From positions 62,001 through 126,000 of the forward strand of contig JAXMBZ010000015.1 of the NCBI GenBank assembly GCA_046349615.1: DNA of 64,000 bases, read 5' to 3'. Below, piece after piece: positions 25,445 to 33,599 of the stretch. The number at the start of each line of letters is the position of its first letter. Within the stretch, counting starts at the first letter, position 1. Source of the stretch: JADJNY01 sp046349615. Lineage in GTDB: Bacteria; Planctomycetota; UBA1135; GCA-002686595. The position numbers and the translations under genes were made by a program. The notes beneath the pieces were generated by a model. That model had not been told where the DNA came from. It searched no databases and was given only the letters and a program-made list of their open reading frames with translations.

Positions 25445-26578
25445 TCAGCAAGTCTTCGCCGCGATCAACGCATCGAGCTCGCGCTTCAACCGCGGCAGGA
25501 TCTCGTCGTAGCGGAACGCGCCGAGCTCTTCCTCGCCCTTCTTCAGGTTGACGAAGTTCGGCCCGCACCAAAGCCCGAGGTCCGCGTCGTCCGTCTCGCC
25601 GGGTCCGTTCACACGACAACCCATCACCGCGATCGTGAGCTTGTGCTCCTTCGCGTACTGTGTGAGGCGCTTCACGTCCTCGGCGAGCTCGATGAACTTC
25701 TCGTTCTCGACGCGCGAGCACGACGGGCACGAGATGATGTTCAACCCGTCGAAGAAGTTCGGCGGGACGGAGCGGAAGCGGCCTTGCTCGACGTCGTGGA
25801 TGAGCTCGCGCCCGACCACGATCTCCTTGCCTTTGTCGTCGAAGGGCAGCGTCAGGCTCACGCGCAGCGTGTCGCCGATGCCGCGCGAAAGGAGTTGCTC
25901 GAACGCGATGCGCGTCTTGACGATGCCCTCGGGCGGCATGCCCGCTTCGGTGACGCCGAGGTGGATCGGCACGTCGGGGCGCTCCGCTGCGAAGCGCACG
26001 TTCGCGTCGATGACGAGGCGCGGGTCGCTGTCCTTGATCGACACGAGGTAGTTCGTGAAGCCGAGGCGATCGACGATCGCGCAGTGGTCGACCGCGCACG
26101 CGACGATCGCGCTCACGTGGTCGTTCGGGAAGCGCTCGTCGTACGCCGGCGCGATCGAGCCCGCGTTGATGCCGATGCGCACCGCGCAGCCGTGCTTCGC
26201 CGCGACGTCGATCAGGAACGCGACCTTGTCCTCGATCGACTTCGTCTTCTCGTGGTGGTGGAGGTGGCCGGGGTTGTAGCGGACCTTGTCGACGAAGGGC
26301 GCCACCTGCGCCGCGAGCCGGTAGTGCTCCTGCAGGTCGACCGAAAGGACCGCCTTCGTCTCGGCGCGGAGCTTCGCGAGCGCGGCGACGTCCTCGGGGT
26401 TGTCGACCGCGATGCGGATCACGTCGGCGCCGGCAGCTTCGAGGAGCCGCACCTGCCGCAACGTCGCCTCGACGTCGCGCGTGCGCGTCGCGGCCATGCT
26501 CTGCACGGCGATGGGGGCGGAACCTCCGATCGGGAGGTCGCGGAGGCGGATCGTGCGCGTCTTGCGGGGCGGGATCAT
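25445..26578 (-). CDS. ispG: 4-hydroxy-3-methylbut-2-enyl diphosphate synthase
   Basis: IspG converts methylerythritol cyclodiphosphate to HMBPP in the MEP isoprenoid pathway using a 4Fe-4S cluster. Seen are PPRKTRTIRLRDLPIGGSAP, VQSMAATRTRDVEATLRQV, GADVIRIAVDNPEDVAALAK, VRYNPGHL, and the cluster ligands in CPSCSR and MGCRVNGPGETDDAD. ATG 26578 (377 residues) fits the family N-terminus; ATG 26662, with GGGGAG upstream, would add 28 residues. The 3' half is duplicated at 21855-22446. The last three residues (KTC) come from the inserted segment, replacing the GVRRG ending kept on the fragment. Confidence 0.93.
   Translation of the reverse strand: MIPPRKTRTIRLRDLPIGGSAPIAVQSMAATRTRDVEATLRQVRLLEAAGADVIRIAVDNPEDVAALAKLRAETKAVLSVDLQEHYRLAAQVAPFVDKVRYNPGHLHHHEKTKSIEDKVAFLIDVAAKHGCAVRIGINAGSIAPAYDERFPNDHVSAIVACAVDHCAIVDRLGFTNYLVSIKDSDPRLVIDANVRFAAERPDVPIHLGVTEAGMPPEGIVKTRIAFEQLLSRGIGDTLRVSLTLPFDDKGKEIVVGRELIHDVEQGRFRSVPPNFFDGLNIISCPSCSRVENEKFIELAEDVKRLTQYAKEHKLTIAVMGCRVNGPGETDDADLGLWCGPNFVNLKKGEEELGAFRYDEILPRLKRELDALIAAKTC
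25457..26048. repeat. 592-bp direct repeat, right copy (within intact ispG)
   Basis: Partner of 21855-22446. Beyond 26048 the intact gene continues with GTAGTTCGTGAAG, while the fragment turns into island sequence AGCCTCGTCGACG. At the other end the native flank (CCGCACGCC) is on the fragment and the island flank (AGCAAGTCTT) is on the intact gene. Confidence 0.9.
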
Positions 26579-26831
26579 CGGCGAAAAAGGGCGTCGCGGC
26601 GGGCTTTTCGGGCCGCGGGAGAGCTCCCAGGGCGGCGGCTCGGCGGAGGAAGAGCGCGCCATTGTGCGCTTCACTCCCCGATTTTCATCTCTTTCCACCC
26701 ACGCCGGCAGCGGACGCGAGCGGAGACCTGGGCGGGAGTCGATCACCAAGGTCCGGACCCCCCGCGGTCGTGCACGTGTCTCCCCTCACAACGTGCCCTC
26801 GCGGAACCGGGCTGATCCGCTCCTCCAGCTC

Positions 26832-26873
26832 AGCCCCACCCCGGTCGCACGACGGCCTCGGTGGGGCTGTTTT
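26832..26873 (+). terminator. Hairpin followed by T-rich stretch
   Basis: AGCCCCACC pairs with GGTGGGGCT across 19 nt, which include a small inner stem, and is followed by GTTTTCGTT. The T-run is on the plus strand, yet both neighbouring genes are on the minus strand. It would therefore end an unannotated plus-strand transcript, or act as a weak two-way terminator. The rest of the 346-bp gap (26579-26924) shows no gene. Confidence 0.4.
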
Positions 26874-26924
26874 CGTTCGCGCGGACCCAGCGCTCGGCCG
26901 ACGGGCGTGAAGAGTTTCGAGCGG

Positions 26925-27251
26925 TCAGTCGACGTCGGCGCGCGCGAGCACGCGTCCGCCGCGCACGACGGCGCCGGACTCGGCGAGCGCGCGTCGACGC
27001 GCACCGAAGCGCCCGTGGTGCCACGTCTGCGTGAGGCCGAGACTCGCGTAGAGGATCAGGAGGATCCAGGCCGCGATCGTCGGCAGGCGGTGCAGCGCGA
27101 CGTACGGCTCCGGAACGTCTTTCGGCAGCGTTCCGACCGAGATCACGAGCATCGAGAGCACGACCGCCGCGTCGACGAAGGCCGCGAGGCGTGAGCTCGA
27201 TTCGCCGCGCAATCGGAAGCCGTACTCCACCGGGAGCGAGTCGAGATCCAT
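26925..27251 (-). CDS. Small two-helix membrane protein
   Basis: 108 residues from ATG 27251 with two hydrophobic segments (AAFVDAAVVLSMLVISVGTL and TIAAWILLILYASLGLTQTW) and an Arg-rich tail. It resembles RDD-type or short inner-membrane proteins only in outline. It is divergent from the oxidoreductase gene, 80 bp apart. No function can be given. Confidence 0.55.
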   Translation of the reverse strand: MDLDSLPVEYGFRLRGESSSRLAAFVDAAVVLSMLVISVGTLPKDVPEPYVALHRLPTIAAWILLILYASLGLTQTWHHGRFGARRRALAESGAVVRGGRVLARADVD

Positions 27252-27331
27252 GCGGGGCGGCAAGGTAAGCTCCCCGTGCCGCGGAGCGCGAAGATCCTCC
27301 GCGCAAACCCGCATTCACGCAGAGGAGCAGC

Positions 27332-28621
27332 ATGCGCGCGCGCGTCGTCGTCGTCGGCGGAGGGGTGATGGGCGTCTCGATCGCGTGGCATCTCGCGCGG
27401 CGGCTCGACCCGCACACGGAGCCCGTCGTCCTCCTCGAGAAGAAGGCGCTCGCCGCGGGCTCGTCGGGGAAATCGGGCGCGATCCTGCGGCAGTTCTACG
27501 GTGATCGCGAGGTCGCGGCGATGGCGCGCGACTCGTTGCGCGTGTTCCAGGGCTTCGAGCACGCGACGGGGCGCTCGATCTCGTTCATGGGCTGCGGTGT
27601 CCTGACGCTCGCGAGCCGCGCGAAGCCGGGCGAGGCCGAGCTCGTCGAGCGCAACGTCGCGATGATGCAGTCGCTCGGGATCGAGGTGGAGCTCCTCGAC
27701 GCGCCGAAGCTGCGCGCGCTCGTGCCCGGGCTCGTCGCGAGCGACGCGACGATCGCCGCGTGGGAACCGCGCGCGGGCGCCGTCGACCCGGTGAAGACGG
27801 TCGAGGCCTTCGCGGCGCTCGCGCGCGAGCACGGCGCGGTGACGCGCGTCGGCGTGCGCGTGGAGGAGCTCGTCGTCGAGCGCGGCCGGGTGCGCGGCGT
27901 TCGCACGGACGACGGCGTGATCGAGTGCGAGCAAGTCGTCGTCGCGACGGGCCCGTGGACGCGAACGCTCCTGGCGCGCGCGGGCGTCGAGCTCCCCCTG
28001 CGCGTGGTGAAGCCGGAACAGCACTTCCTCGCGCTGCCGACCCACCGCGCCCCGGGTGCTCCGCGCATCGAGAGCCATACCCTCACGGGCCACGGACGAT
28101 CGATGGAGGAGGAGCTCTACGCACGCTTCGGCCTCGCGAGCAGCGCGCCGTCCGAAGCGCCGCATCCGGTGCTGCTCGACCTCGAGCACGGCTTCTATTC
28201 ACGCTGCGAACTCGCGAACGGCCGCACGCGCGTCGGCCACATGGACTACGCCTCGGACGCGGAGGTCGTCGACCCCGACGCCGTGACGGACGAGGTGAGC
28301 GACGAGTTCAAGGCGTGGGCGCGCGCGAAGCTCGCCTCCCGCCTGCCGACCTACGCGGAGCGCGACGACGCCGGCTCGTTCTGCGGCCTCTACACGCTGA
28401 CCCCCGACGCACAAGCGATCGTCGGCCCGCTACCCACGATCGAAGGCGCCTTCATCGCCGCCGGCTTCAGCGGCCACGGTTTCAAGCTGAGCCCCTCGAT
28501 CGGGGAAGGAGTCGCTCAACTCCTCTGCGGCACCCCCGTGAGCGCGTTCGAGCCAACGTTCTTCACGCCGACGCGCCTGACGAAACCGACCCCAAAGAGT
28601 CCAATCGCCTTCGGCCTCTAA
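27332..28621 (+). CDS. FAD-dependent oxidoreductase, DAO family
   Basis: A 429-residue protein with an N-terminal Rossmann dinucleotide motif (VVVVGGGVMGVSIAWHLARR), the following acidic end of strand 2 (VVLLEKKALAAGSSGKSGAI), and the C-terminal FAD-binding block (AFIAAGFSGHGFKLSPSIGE). This is the layout of glycine/sarcosine/D-amino-acid oxidases and dehydrogenases, which oxidise secondary or primary amines. GAGGAG lies just before ATG. The substrate is not predictable; no glycine-cleavage or sarcosine-oxidase partner genes are adjacent. A dispersed repeat copy lies just after the stop. Confidence 0.85.
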   Translation: MRARVVVVGGGVMGVSIAWHLARRLDPHTEPVVLLEKKALAAGSSGKSGAILRQFYGDREVAAMARDSLRVFQGFEHATGRSISFMGCGVLTLASRAKPGEAELVERNVAMMQSLGIEVELLDAPKLRALVPGLVASDATIAAWEPRAGAVDPVKTVEAFAALAREHGAVTRVGVRVEELVVERGRVRGVRTDDGVIECEQVVVATGPWTRTLLARAGVELPLRVVKPEQHFLALPTHRAPGAPRIESHTLTGHGRSMEEELYARFGLASSAPSEAPHPVLLDLEHGFYSRCELANGRTRVGHMDYASDAEVVDPDAVTDEVSDEFKAWARAKLASRLPTYAERDDAGSFCGLYTLTPDAQAIVGPLPTIEGAFIAAGFSGHGFKLSPSIGEGVAQLLCGTPVSAFEPTFFTPTRLTKPTPKSPIAFGL

Positions 28622-28630
28622 CCCCGCCCG

Positions 28631-28775
28631 TTGCTGAGAGAAACTAGAACTCCGCACACGATCAGGCCGGTTCCTCCGGCCTGATCGTGTGCGGAGTCTG
28701 GAATGCGGAGCATCCACATGTGCGCCTTTGCGCCCAGTCTCCGTTGCTCTTCACCCGCCTCGGCGCTCCCGACCG
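28631..28775 (-). repeat. Dispersed structured repeat, copy 2 (inverted orientation)
   Basis: Read on the minus strand it starts CGGTCGGGAGCGC, contains GGAGACTGGGCGCAAAGGCG and CACATGTGGATGCTCCG, and ends in a perfect 22-bp hairpin at 28649-28697. The hairpin's variable part is ACACGATCA, with tip CCGG-AGGAA-CCGG. It lies between the convergent ends of the oxidoreductase and fliN and could terminate transcription from the fliN side only if read through. Confidence 0.9.
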
Positions 28776-28854
28776 ACGAACCCCTCTGCCCGAATTCACC
28801 CCAAGAACCCCCGAGTCCGAGCACGCCGTGAACGTAGAAACGTGATCTCGACGC

Positions 28855-29205
28855 TCAGCTCTTCTCCACGCTCGTGATCCTCACCCCATACCTCTGATCG
28901 ATCGTCACGACCTCCCCCCGCGCCACGACCTTCCCGTTCACGAGGATGTCGACCGGCTCGTGCGCTTCACGATCGAGCGTCACCAGCGACCCCGCCTGCA
29001 ATTTGACGAGCTCCGCGAGCGTCAGCCGCGTCCGTCCCACCTCGACGGTGACCTTCACCGGCACCGTCAACAGATTGTCGATCCCGATCGGCTCCCCAGT
29101 CGGGTTCGTGCTCGACAAATTCGCGAGCTTGCCGACCTCCACCGCGACGGTCTGCGCAGCTTGGTCGATCGCCTTCTCGAGCTTGTCGGTGCTGGTCTCG
29201 CTCAT
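28855..29205 (-). CDS. fliN: Flagellar motor switch protein FliN
   Basis: A 116-residue C-ring component. After a charged N-terminal helix comes the SpoA/FliN domain: LLTVPVKVTVEVGRTRLTLA, LVKLQAGSLVTLDREAHEPV, DILVNGKVVARGEVV and YGVRITSV. FliN stacks below FliM, takes part in CheY-controlled switching and docks the FliH-FliI export complex. ATG 29205 is 23 bp after the fliM stop. It is the last gene of the minus-strand flagellar run. Confidence 0.93.
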   Translation of the reverse strand: MSETSTDKLEKAIDQAAQTVAVEVGKLANLSSTNPTGEPIGIDNLLTVPVKVTVEVGRTRLTLAELVKLQAGSLVTLDREAHEPVDILVNGKVVARGEVVTIDQRYGVRITSVEKS

Positions 29206-29228
29206 CTTCGTTCTCTCGTCGTCTTCGT

Positions 29229-30173
29229 TCAGGTCTGCGGTTCCGCGCCGGGGGCGCGGAAGTCGATCAGTTGGATCGCGAGCTTGCCCTTGTGCTCGCC
29301 GAAGCGCGCGCTGGCGCACGGAACGCCGTCGACGTAGACGGCGAGCGGGCTGCCCACGGACGCGCTGAGCGGGATGACGTCGCCCGGTTCGATGCCGAGC
29401 AGGTCCTCGAGCGGGATTTCCGCGCTGCCGAGCTGCGCGCCGAGCACGAACGGCACCTCGACGAGATGCTCCGGCGCCGTCGGCTTCTTCTTCGCGTCCT
29501 TGGCGTCCTTCGCGGGCGGCGCGTCCTTGCTCGCGTTCGGCGTCGCAACTCCCGCGAGGTAGAGGCTCAGCGTCGAGTCGCCGAGCGCGCCCGAGAGCGC
29601 GACGTGCACGGCGACGCGCGTCGGATCGCCTTCGCGCGAGTCCGCGCGCTCGAGCTCGAGCTGCACGTCGCCGGCGACGGAGCGCAGGCCTTGCACTTGG
29701 ACGTCGAGCGTCTGCGCGACGAGCGTGATCGCGCGGCCGAGCATGTTGCGCAGCACGCCGCGCTCGACGCTGGTGAGCTCGCGGGCCTTGGGCTCGGCGA
29801 CGCTGACGGTGCCGAGCGCGATCTCGGTCGCGGCGGAGGCCATCGCGGCGTCCCACATCGCCCAGCACGGGCGGCCGCCGCATTCGAAGGCGAGCAGGCA
29901 GTAGGGCTCGCGCACTTGCTCGAGGAGGTTGCGAGCGTTGATCTCGGTGACCGAGTCGATCTCGACGTGCCAGGCGCCGCGGAGCCACACGCGCAGGCTG
30001 GATTCGATCTCGGGGATCGCGCGCGCGGCCGCACGCGCGAGACGGTCGAGCTCGATCTGCGGACGACGGCGCGGCTCGCGGAAGTCGCGCGGAGTGATCT
30101 CGCCGGGGTGTGAAGGAGCGCTCGCGGGTTCGGCGAGGGCTGCGGCTTCTTCGGCGGTCACGTGGGTCGGCAC
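29229..30173 (-). CDS. fliM: Flagellar motor switch protein FliM
   Basis: A 314-residue C-ring protein. The middle domain (RDFREPRRRPQIELDRLARA, LRGAWHVEIDSVTEINARN) links to FliG, and the C-terminal SpoA domain (VPFVLGAQLGSAEIPLEDLL, IEPGDVIPLSASVGSPLAVY) pairs with FliN. The N-terminus HVTAEEAAALAEP recalls the CheY-P binding peptide but lacks a clean match. A Lys/Ala-rich linker (KDAKDAKKKP) interrupts the SpoA domain boundary. It is separated from the MotE-like gene by a dispersed repeat copy. Confidence 0.88.
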   Translation of the reverse strand: MPTHVTAEEAAALAEPASAPSHPGEITPRDFREPRRRPQIELDRLARAAARAIPEIESSLRVWLRGAWHVEIDSVTEINARNLLEQVREPYCLLAFECGGRPCWAMWDAAMASAATEIALGTVSVAEPKARELTSVERGVLRNMLGRAITLVAQTLDVQVQGLRSVAGDVQLELERADSREGDPTRVAVHVALSGALGDSTLSLYLAGVATPNASKDAPPAKDAKDAKKKPTAPEHLVEVPFVLGAQLGSAEIPLEDLLGIEPGDVIPLSASVGSPLAVYVDGVPCASARFGEHKGKLAIQLIDFRAPGAEPQT

Positions 30174-30220
30174 GGTGGGGTTATCGGAGGTTTCTTAAAG
30201 GGGCTGGAGCGGGCGCGTGT

Positions 30221-30366
30221 CGGTCGGGAGCGCGGCGCGCAGCTGAAGCGGGGCAGGACACTGCGCGCCAGGGCGCACATGTGGGTGCTTCGCATCCCAG
30301 ACTCCGCACGAGCACCGACCGGAGAAACCGGCCGGTGCTCGTGCGGCGTTCTGTTTCGGAGAGAGA
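30221..30366 (+). repeat. Dispersed structured repeat, copy 3
   Basis: Starts CGGTCGGGAGCGC, has GGCGCACATGTGGGTGCTTC and GCATCCCAGACTCCG, and ends in the hairpin at 30301-30349 with variable part GAGCACCGA and loop AGAAA. Two of the 22 stem positions do not pair, making it the most diverged of copies 2-5. It lies inside the flagellar run between the MotE-like gene and fliM, but antisense to both. Confidence 0.85.
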
Positions 30367-30405
30367 GGTGGGGGCCGGTGCCGCGGAAGGGGCGGTCCTG
30401 GCTCC

Positions 30406-31209
30406 CTACGGCTTCGATGCGTTGTCGCGGTAGGCCTGGAGGTAGGCGTGGTACTTGTCCGGCGGGAGCGCGTTCACGAGCGCGCTCGCGCGCTCGTCGT
30501 CGAGCGAGCGCAGGATGCGCACGGCTTCCTTGGGCTCGAAGAGGACGAGCTTCTTGGCGAGCTCTTCGGGGTCGCCTTCGGAGAAGAACTTCGCGAGCTC
30601 GGCCCAGCTCTGTTGTTCGCGCGAGTCCTTGGCCTTCTCGTCGCGCTTCACTTCGTCCTCGCGCATCGTGAGCTCGAGCTCGCGCTTCTCGAGCATCTTG
30701 CGCAACTCTTGGAGCTCGTCGTTGCGCTGTTCGAGCGCGTGCTCCCACTCCGCGAGCTCGCGTTCGCGCAGCTCGATGCGCTCGAGGCGCTGCTTCGCGT
30801 CCTCGTTCGCGCCGCGCAGCGACTTCTGCAGGTCCGAGAGCTCGTTCGACGAGAACGGCGAGGGGAGGAGGAAGGCTCCGAGCACGCCCGCGTTCGCGTC
30901 CAGCGCGCGCGATTCGCTGCGCGTCGGCGTCGGCTTCGTGTCGCGGCCGCTCGAAGGCTCGTGCTTCGCGGTCGACGGCGACGGCTCGCTCGAGCCGTGC
31001 TCGTCCTTCGCGTCGTCGTGCTCGTCCTTCTTCGCGGTCTTGCTCGAGTCGCCGGGCTTCTCGGGCTTCTCGGGGGCCGCGACGAAGTTCTTCAAGATGG
31101 CGACCTCGTGCAGCGGCACGCCCGAGAGCGCGGCGAACGTGACGAAGCTGCCCGAGAGGAGCACGAGGGCTCCGACTCCCATCAATGCGTATTTGACGGC
31201 GGGTTTCAT
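30406..31209 (-). CDS. MotE-like flagellar protein (MgtE-N-like C-terminus)
   Basis: 267 residues: a membrane helix near residues 9-29 (LMGVGALVLLSGSFVTFAAL), a charged Ser/Pro/Lys linker (~45-105), a heptad coiled coil (~125-195, LRGANEDAKQRLERIELRER onward) and a helical end (AELAKFFSEGDPEELAKKLV, VRILRSLDDERASALVNALP). The last part matches the MgtE-N-like helices of MotE proteins, which chaperone the stator-associated MotC in rhizobia or act as general flagellar accessory proteins elsewhere. It overlaps fliJ by ATGA. The name is by resemblance only. Confidence 0.65.
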   Translation of the reverse strand: MKPAVKYALMGVGALVLLSGSFVTFAALSGVPLHEVAILKNFVAAPEKPEKPGDSSKTAKKDEHDDAKDEHGSSEPSPSTAKHEPSSGRDTKPTPTRSESRALDANAGVLGAFLLPSPFSSNELSDLQKSLRGANEDAKQRLERIELRERELAEWEHALEQRNDELQELRKMLEKRELELTMREDEVKRDEKAKDSREQQSWAELAKFFSEGDPEELAKKLVLFEPKEAVRILRSLDDERASALVNALPPDKYHAYLQAYRDNASKP

Positions 31210-31709
31210 GGCGTCGGTCCTCCGTTCATCGACCGGGAAGCTCTTTCCATTGAGGCCTCGGCGCGGTCGCGGGCCGCGGCGCGCAAGGACGCGACTTCGT
31301 CCATGGTCAGGGCCTCGCGGCGGCCTTCCTCGGCCGTCCAGCGTTCCCGATCCCGGTCCTCCAGACGTTCGAGTCCCTTCACGTCGCGCCGCCGCTCGCT
31401 CCAGGCCTGGCGCTCGACCTCGGCCTTCGCGCGGGCGGCGCGGGCGCGTTCGTCGGCGAGCGGGATGCGCGCGCGGAGCGCGTCGACCGTCACGAGGCCG
31501 TTGAGCACGGTGCTCGCGCCGAACGAGGGCGACGACTGCACGGCGCGCAGCTCGTCCTCGGCACGGTGCACCGCGTCGCGCGCGGCGCGGGCGGCGTCCT
31601 CGGCTTCGCGCGCGCTGCGGTCGGCGGCGAGGAAGCGCTCGCGCGCGGCGTTCTCTTCGATCTCGCGCAGGCGCTTCAAGCGCGCGAGGCGGAAGTGGAA
31701 GCCCTTCAT
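31206..31709 (-). CDS. fliJ: Flagellar export protein FliJ
   Basis: A 167-residue protein that is almost entirely coiled coil, with a typical opening FHFRLARLKRLREIEENAAR. FliJ is the central stalk of the export ATPase, linking the FliI ring to FlhA. Sequence conservation is low in this family, and the assignment rests on length, heptad character and position immediately after fliI, 7 bp apart. Confidence 0.85.
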   Translation of the reverse strand: MKGFHFRLARLKRLREIEENAARERFLAADRSAREAEDAARAARDAVHRAEDELRAVQSSPSFGASTVLNGLVTVDALRARIPLADERARAARAKAEVERQAWSERRRDVKGLERLEDRDRERWTAEEGRREALTMDEVASLRAAARDRAEASMERASRSMNGGPTP

Positions 31710-31716
31710 GGCGCGC

Positions 31717-33042
31717 TCACGCCTTCGCGTCGGCGCCGCGCGCGAGGAGCTGCATCAGCTCCTGCGTCTCCGCGTACGTCGAGACCTCGCCCATCCCTTG
31801 GCGCAGGAACGCTTCGATCGCGCCCATGCGTGCGACGGCGACGTCGAGCTTCGGGTTCGCGCCCGGCTTGTACGCGCCGATCTCGATCAGGTCGCGTCCT
31901 TCGCGCCACGCCGCGAGGCACTGGCGCACGAAGTTCGCGGAGACCTTCTGCTGCGGACCGACGAGCCCGCTCATGAGACGCGAGAGACTTCCGAGCACGT
32001 CGACGGCGGGGAAGTGACCCGCTTGCGCGAGCTCGCGCTTCAAGAAGAGGTGTCCGTCGAGCAGGCCGCGCAGCGTGTCCGCGACGGGTTCGTTCGGATC
32101 GTCGCCGTCGACGAGCACGGTCAAGAGGCCCGTGATGCTGCCCTTCTTCGTGCGGCCCATGCGCTCGACGAGCTTCGGCACCGTCGCGAAGAAGCTCGGC
32201 GGATACCCGCGCACGGTCGGCGGCTCACCGGCGGCGAGACCGATCTCGCGCGCCGCGGCGGCGAAGCGCGTGACCGAGTCCATGACGAGCAGGACGTCGA
32301 GCCCTTGGTCGCGGAAGTGCTCGGCGATCGTGACCGCGACGAACGGCGCGAGGTAGCGCTCGATCGGCGCGCGGTCGCTCGTCGCGACGACGAGGACGGA
32401 CTTCTTCGAGCCCTCGGGCCCGAGCACCTCGTGCACGAACTGGCCCACTTCGCGACCACGCTCACCGACGAGCGCGACCACGACGACGTCCGCGTCCGTG
32501 CCGCGCGTGATCTGGCCGAGCAGCGTCGACTTGCCGACGCCGGAGCCGGCGAAGATGCCGAGGCGCTGGCCGCGACCGATCGTCGCGAGGCCGTCGATGA
32601 CGCGCACGCCGGTCTGGAGGACCTCGTCGATCATCGGACGATCGAGCGGATCCGGCGCGTCGCGGCGCACGGGACGCTCGTCGCAGTGCGTGAAGTCGGG
32701 GCCGCCGTCGAGCGGCTTGCCGAACGCGTCGAGCGTGCGGCCGAGGAGCTCGTTGCCGACGGGCGCGGTGAACGGACGGCCGAGCGCGGTGACCTGCTGC
32801 ATCGGCGCGATCCCGGCGATGTCGCCGTGCGGCATGAGCAGCGTGCTCGCGCCGCGGAAGCCGACGACCTCCGCGTGGATCGGGCCGAGACGTCCGCGCT
32901 CGATGCGGCAGAGCTCGCCCATCGCGGCGGGGATGCCCGCGGCCTCGATCATCACGCCCGAGACGATGTCGACGCGGCCGCGGTACACCGGCTGGCAGCC
33001 CGCGCGGATCTCCTTCTCGTACCGTTTCGCGTCGAGGATCAT
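31717..33042 (-). CDS. fliI: Flagellum-specific ATPase FliI
   Basis: A 441-residue hexameric ATPase that unfolds and delivers export substrates. Walker A is FAGSGVGKSTLLG, Walker B VLLVMDSVTRFA, and the family signature PPSFFATVPKLVERMGRTKK is present. The N-terminal beta barrel and the C-terminal helical domain (LGSLSRLMSGLVGPQQKVSA) are complete. ATG 33042 overlaps the fliH stop (ATGA), so the two are coupled. Confidence 0.96.
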   Translation of the reverse strand: MILDAKRYEKEIRAGCQPVYRGRVDIVSGVMIEAAGIPAAMGELCRIERGRLGPIHAEVVGFRGASTLLMPHGDIAGIAPMQQVTALGRPFTAPVGNELLGRTLDAFGKPLDGGPDFTHCDERPVRRDAPDPLDRPMIDEVLQTGVRVIDGLATIGRGQRLGIFAGSGVGKSTLLGQITRGTDADVVVVALVGERGREVGQFVHEVLGPEGSKKSVLVVATSDRAPIERYLAPFVAVTIAEHFRDQGLDVLLVMDSVTRFAAAAREIGLAAGEPPTVRGYPPSFFATVPKLVERMGRTKKGSITGLLTVLVDGDDPNEPVADTLRGLLDGHLFLKRELAQAGHFPAVDVLGSLSRLMSGLVGPQQKVSANFVRQCLAAWREGRDLIEIGAYKPGANPKLDVAVARMGAIEAFLRQGMGEVSTYAETQELMQLLARGADAKA

Positions 33043-33599
33043 TCGCCGAGCTCTCCACGGATGCGGTTGCGGATCGCCTCGAGCACTTCGTCCTGATCGC
33101 GCACGAGCACGCCGTGCGGCGTCGTGACGTGGACGTCGCCGGGGGCGACCTCGGGGTCGGCTTCGATCTTCGTGCCGCTGCGGAAGGGGAGCGGCTTCAG
33201 GCGCTCCGCGTCGGACGGGCTCACGTGCACGACGCACGCACCGCGGCCGACGCCGGACGCCGCGAGCGTCTCGCGCACGATCTTCTCGATGTCGTGACGG
33301 TTCTTCGCGACCTCGGCGCGCACGATCGTGCGCGCGATCTCGACGGCGAGGTCGACCGCGCTCGACGCGAGGTCGGGCATCAAGCGTTCGCACGCCGCGC
33401 CGATCTCCGTCGACGCGCGCTCGAGCGAGCCCGCGGCCTCCTGCGCGGCGAGGCGACGGCCTTCCTCGATGCCGCGCTGGAACTCGGCGCGCAGACAGGC
33501 GCCGACGTAATCGCCGCCCGTTCCCGGCACGACGCGCACGGCCTTCGGCAGGCGGGGGAGCGCGACGAGCAGGCCGTCTTCCTTCGGGTTACTTGACAA
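33039..33599 (-). CDS. fliH: Flagellar assembly protein FliH
   Basis: 186 residues; FliH dimers bind the FliI N-terminus, keep it inactive and tether it to FliN. Seen are the long helix with a small-residue/Glu-rich part (FQRGIEEGRRLAAQEAAGSL), the middle EIARTIVRAEVAKNRHDIEK and the C-terminal FliI-binding part (EADPEVAPGDVHVTTPHGV). The start is a TTG at 33599 that overlaps the end of fliG by 11 bp; no better start is nearby. Confidence 0.87.
   Translation of the reverse strand: MSSNPKEDGLLVALPRLPKAVRVVPGTGGDYVGACLRAEFQRGIEEGRRLAAQEAAGSLERASTEIGAACERLMPDLASSAVDLAVEIARTIVRAEVAKNRHDIEKIVRETLAASGVGRGACVVHVSPSDAERLKPLPFRSGTKIEADPEVAPGDVHVTTPHGVLVRDQDEVLEAIRNRIRGELGE

Larger units (their letters stand above)
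22447..25456. mobile_element. Lower-GC inserted segment between ispG direct repeats
   Basis: About 3.0 kb with clearly more A/T, and more varied third positions, than the surroundings. It carries two plus-strand genes for exported proteins and no transposase or integrase. Its borders coincide with the ends of the 592-bp ispG repeats. This fits integration by recombination in ispG of DNA bearing an ispG 3' end, which would rebuild one full gene and leave one fragment. Terminal inverted repeats were not seen. The last ~200 bp (25239-25444) contain nothing recognisable. Confidence 0.6.
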
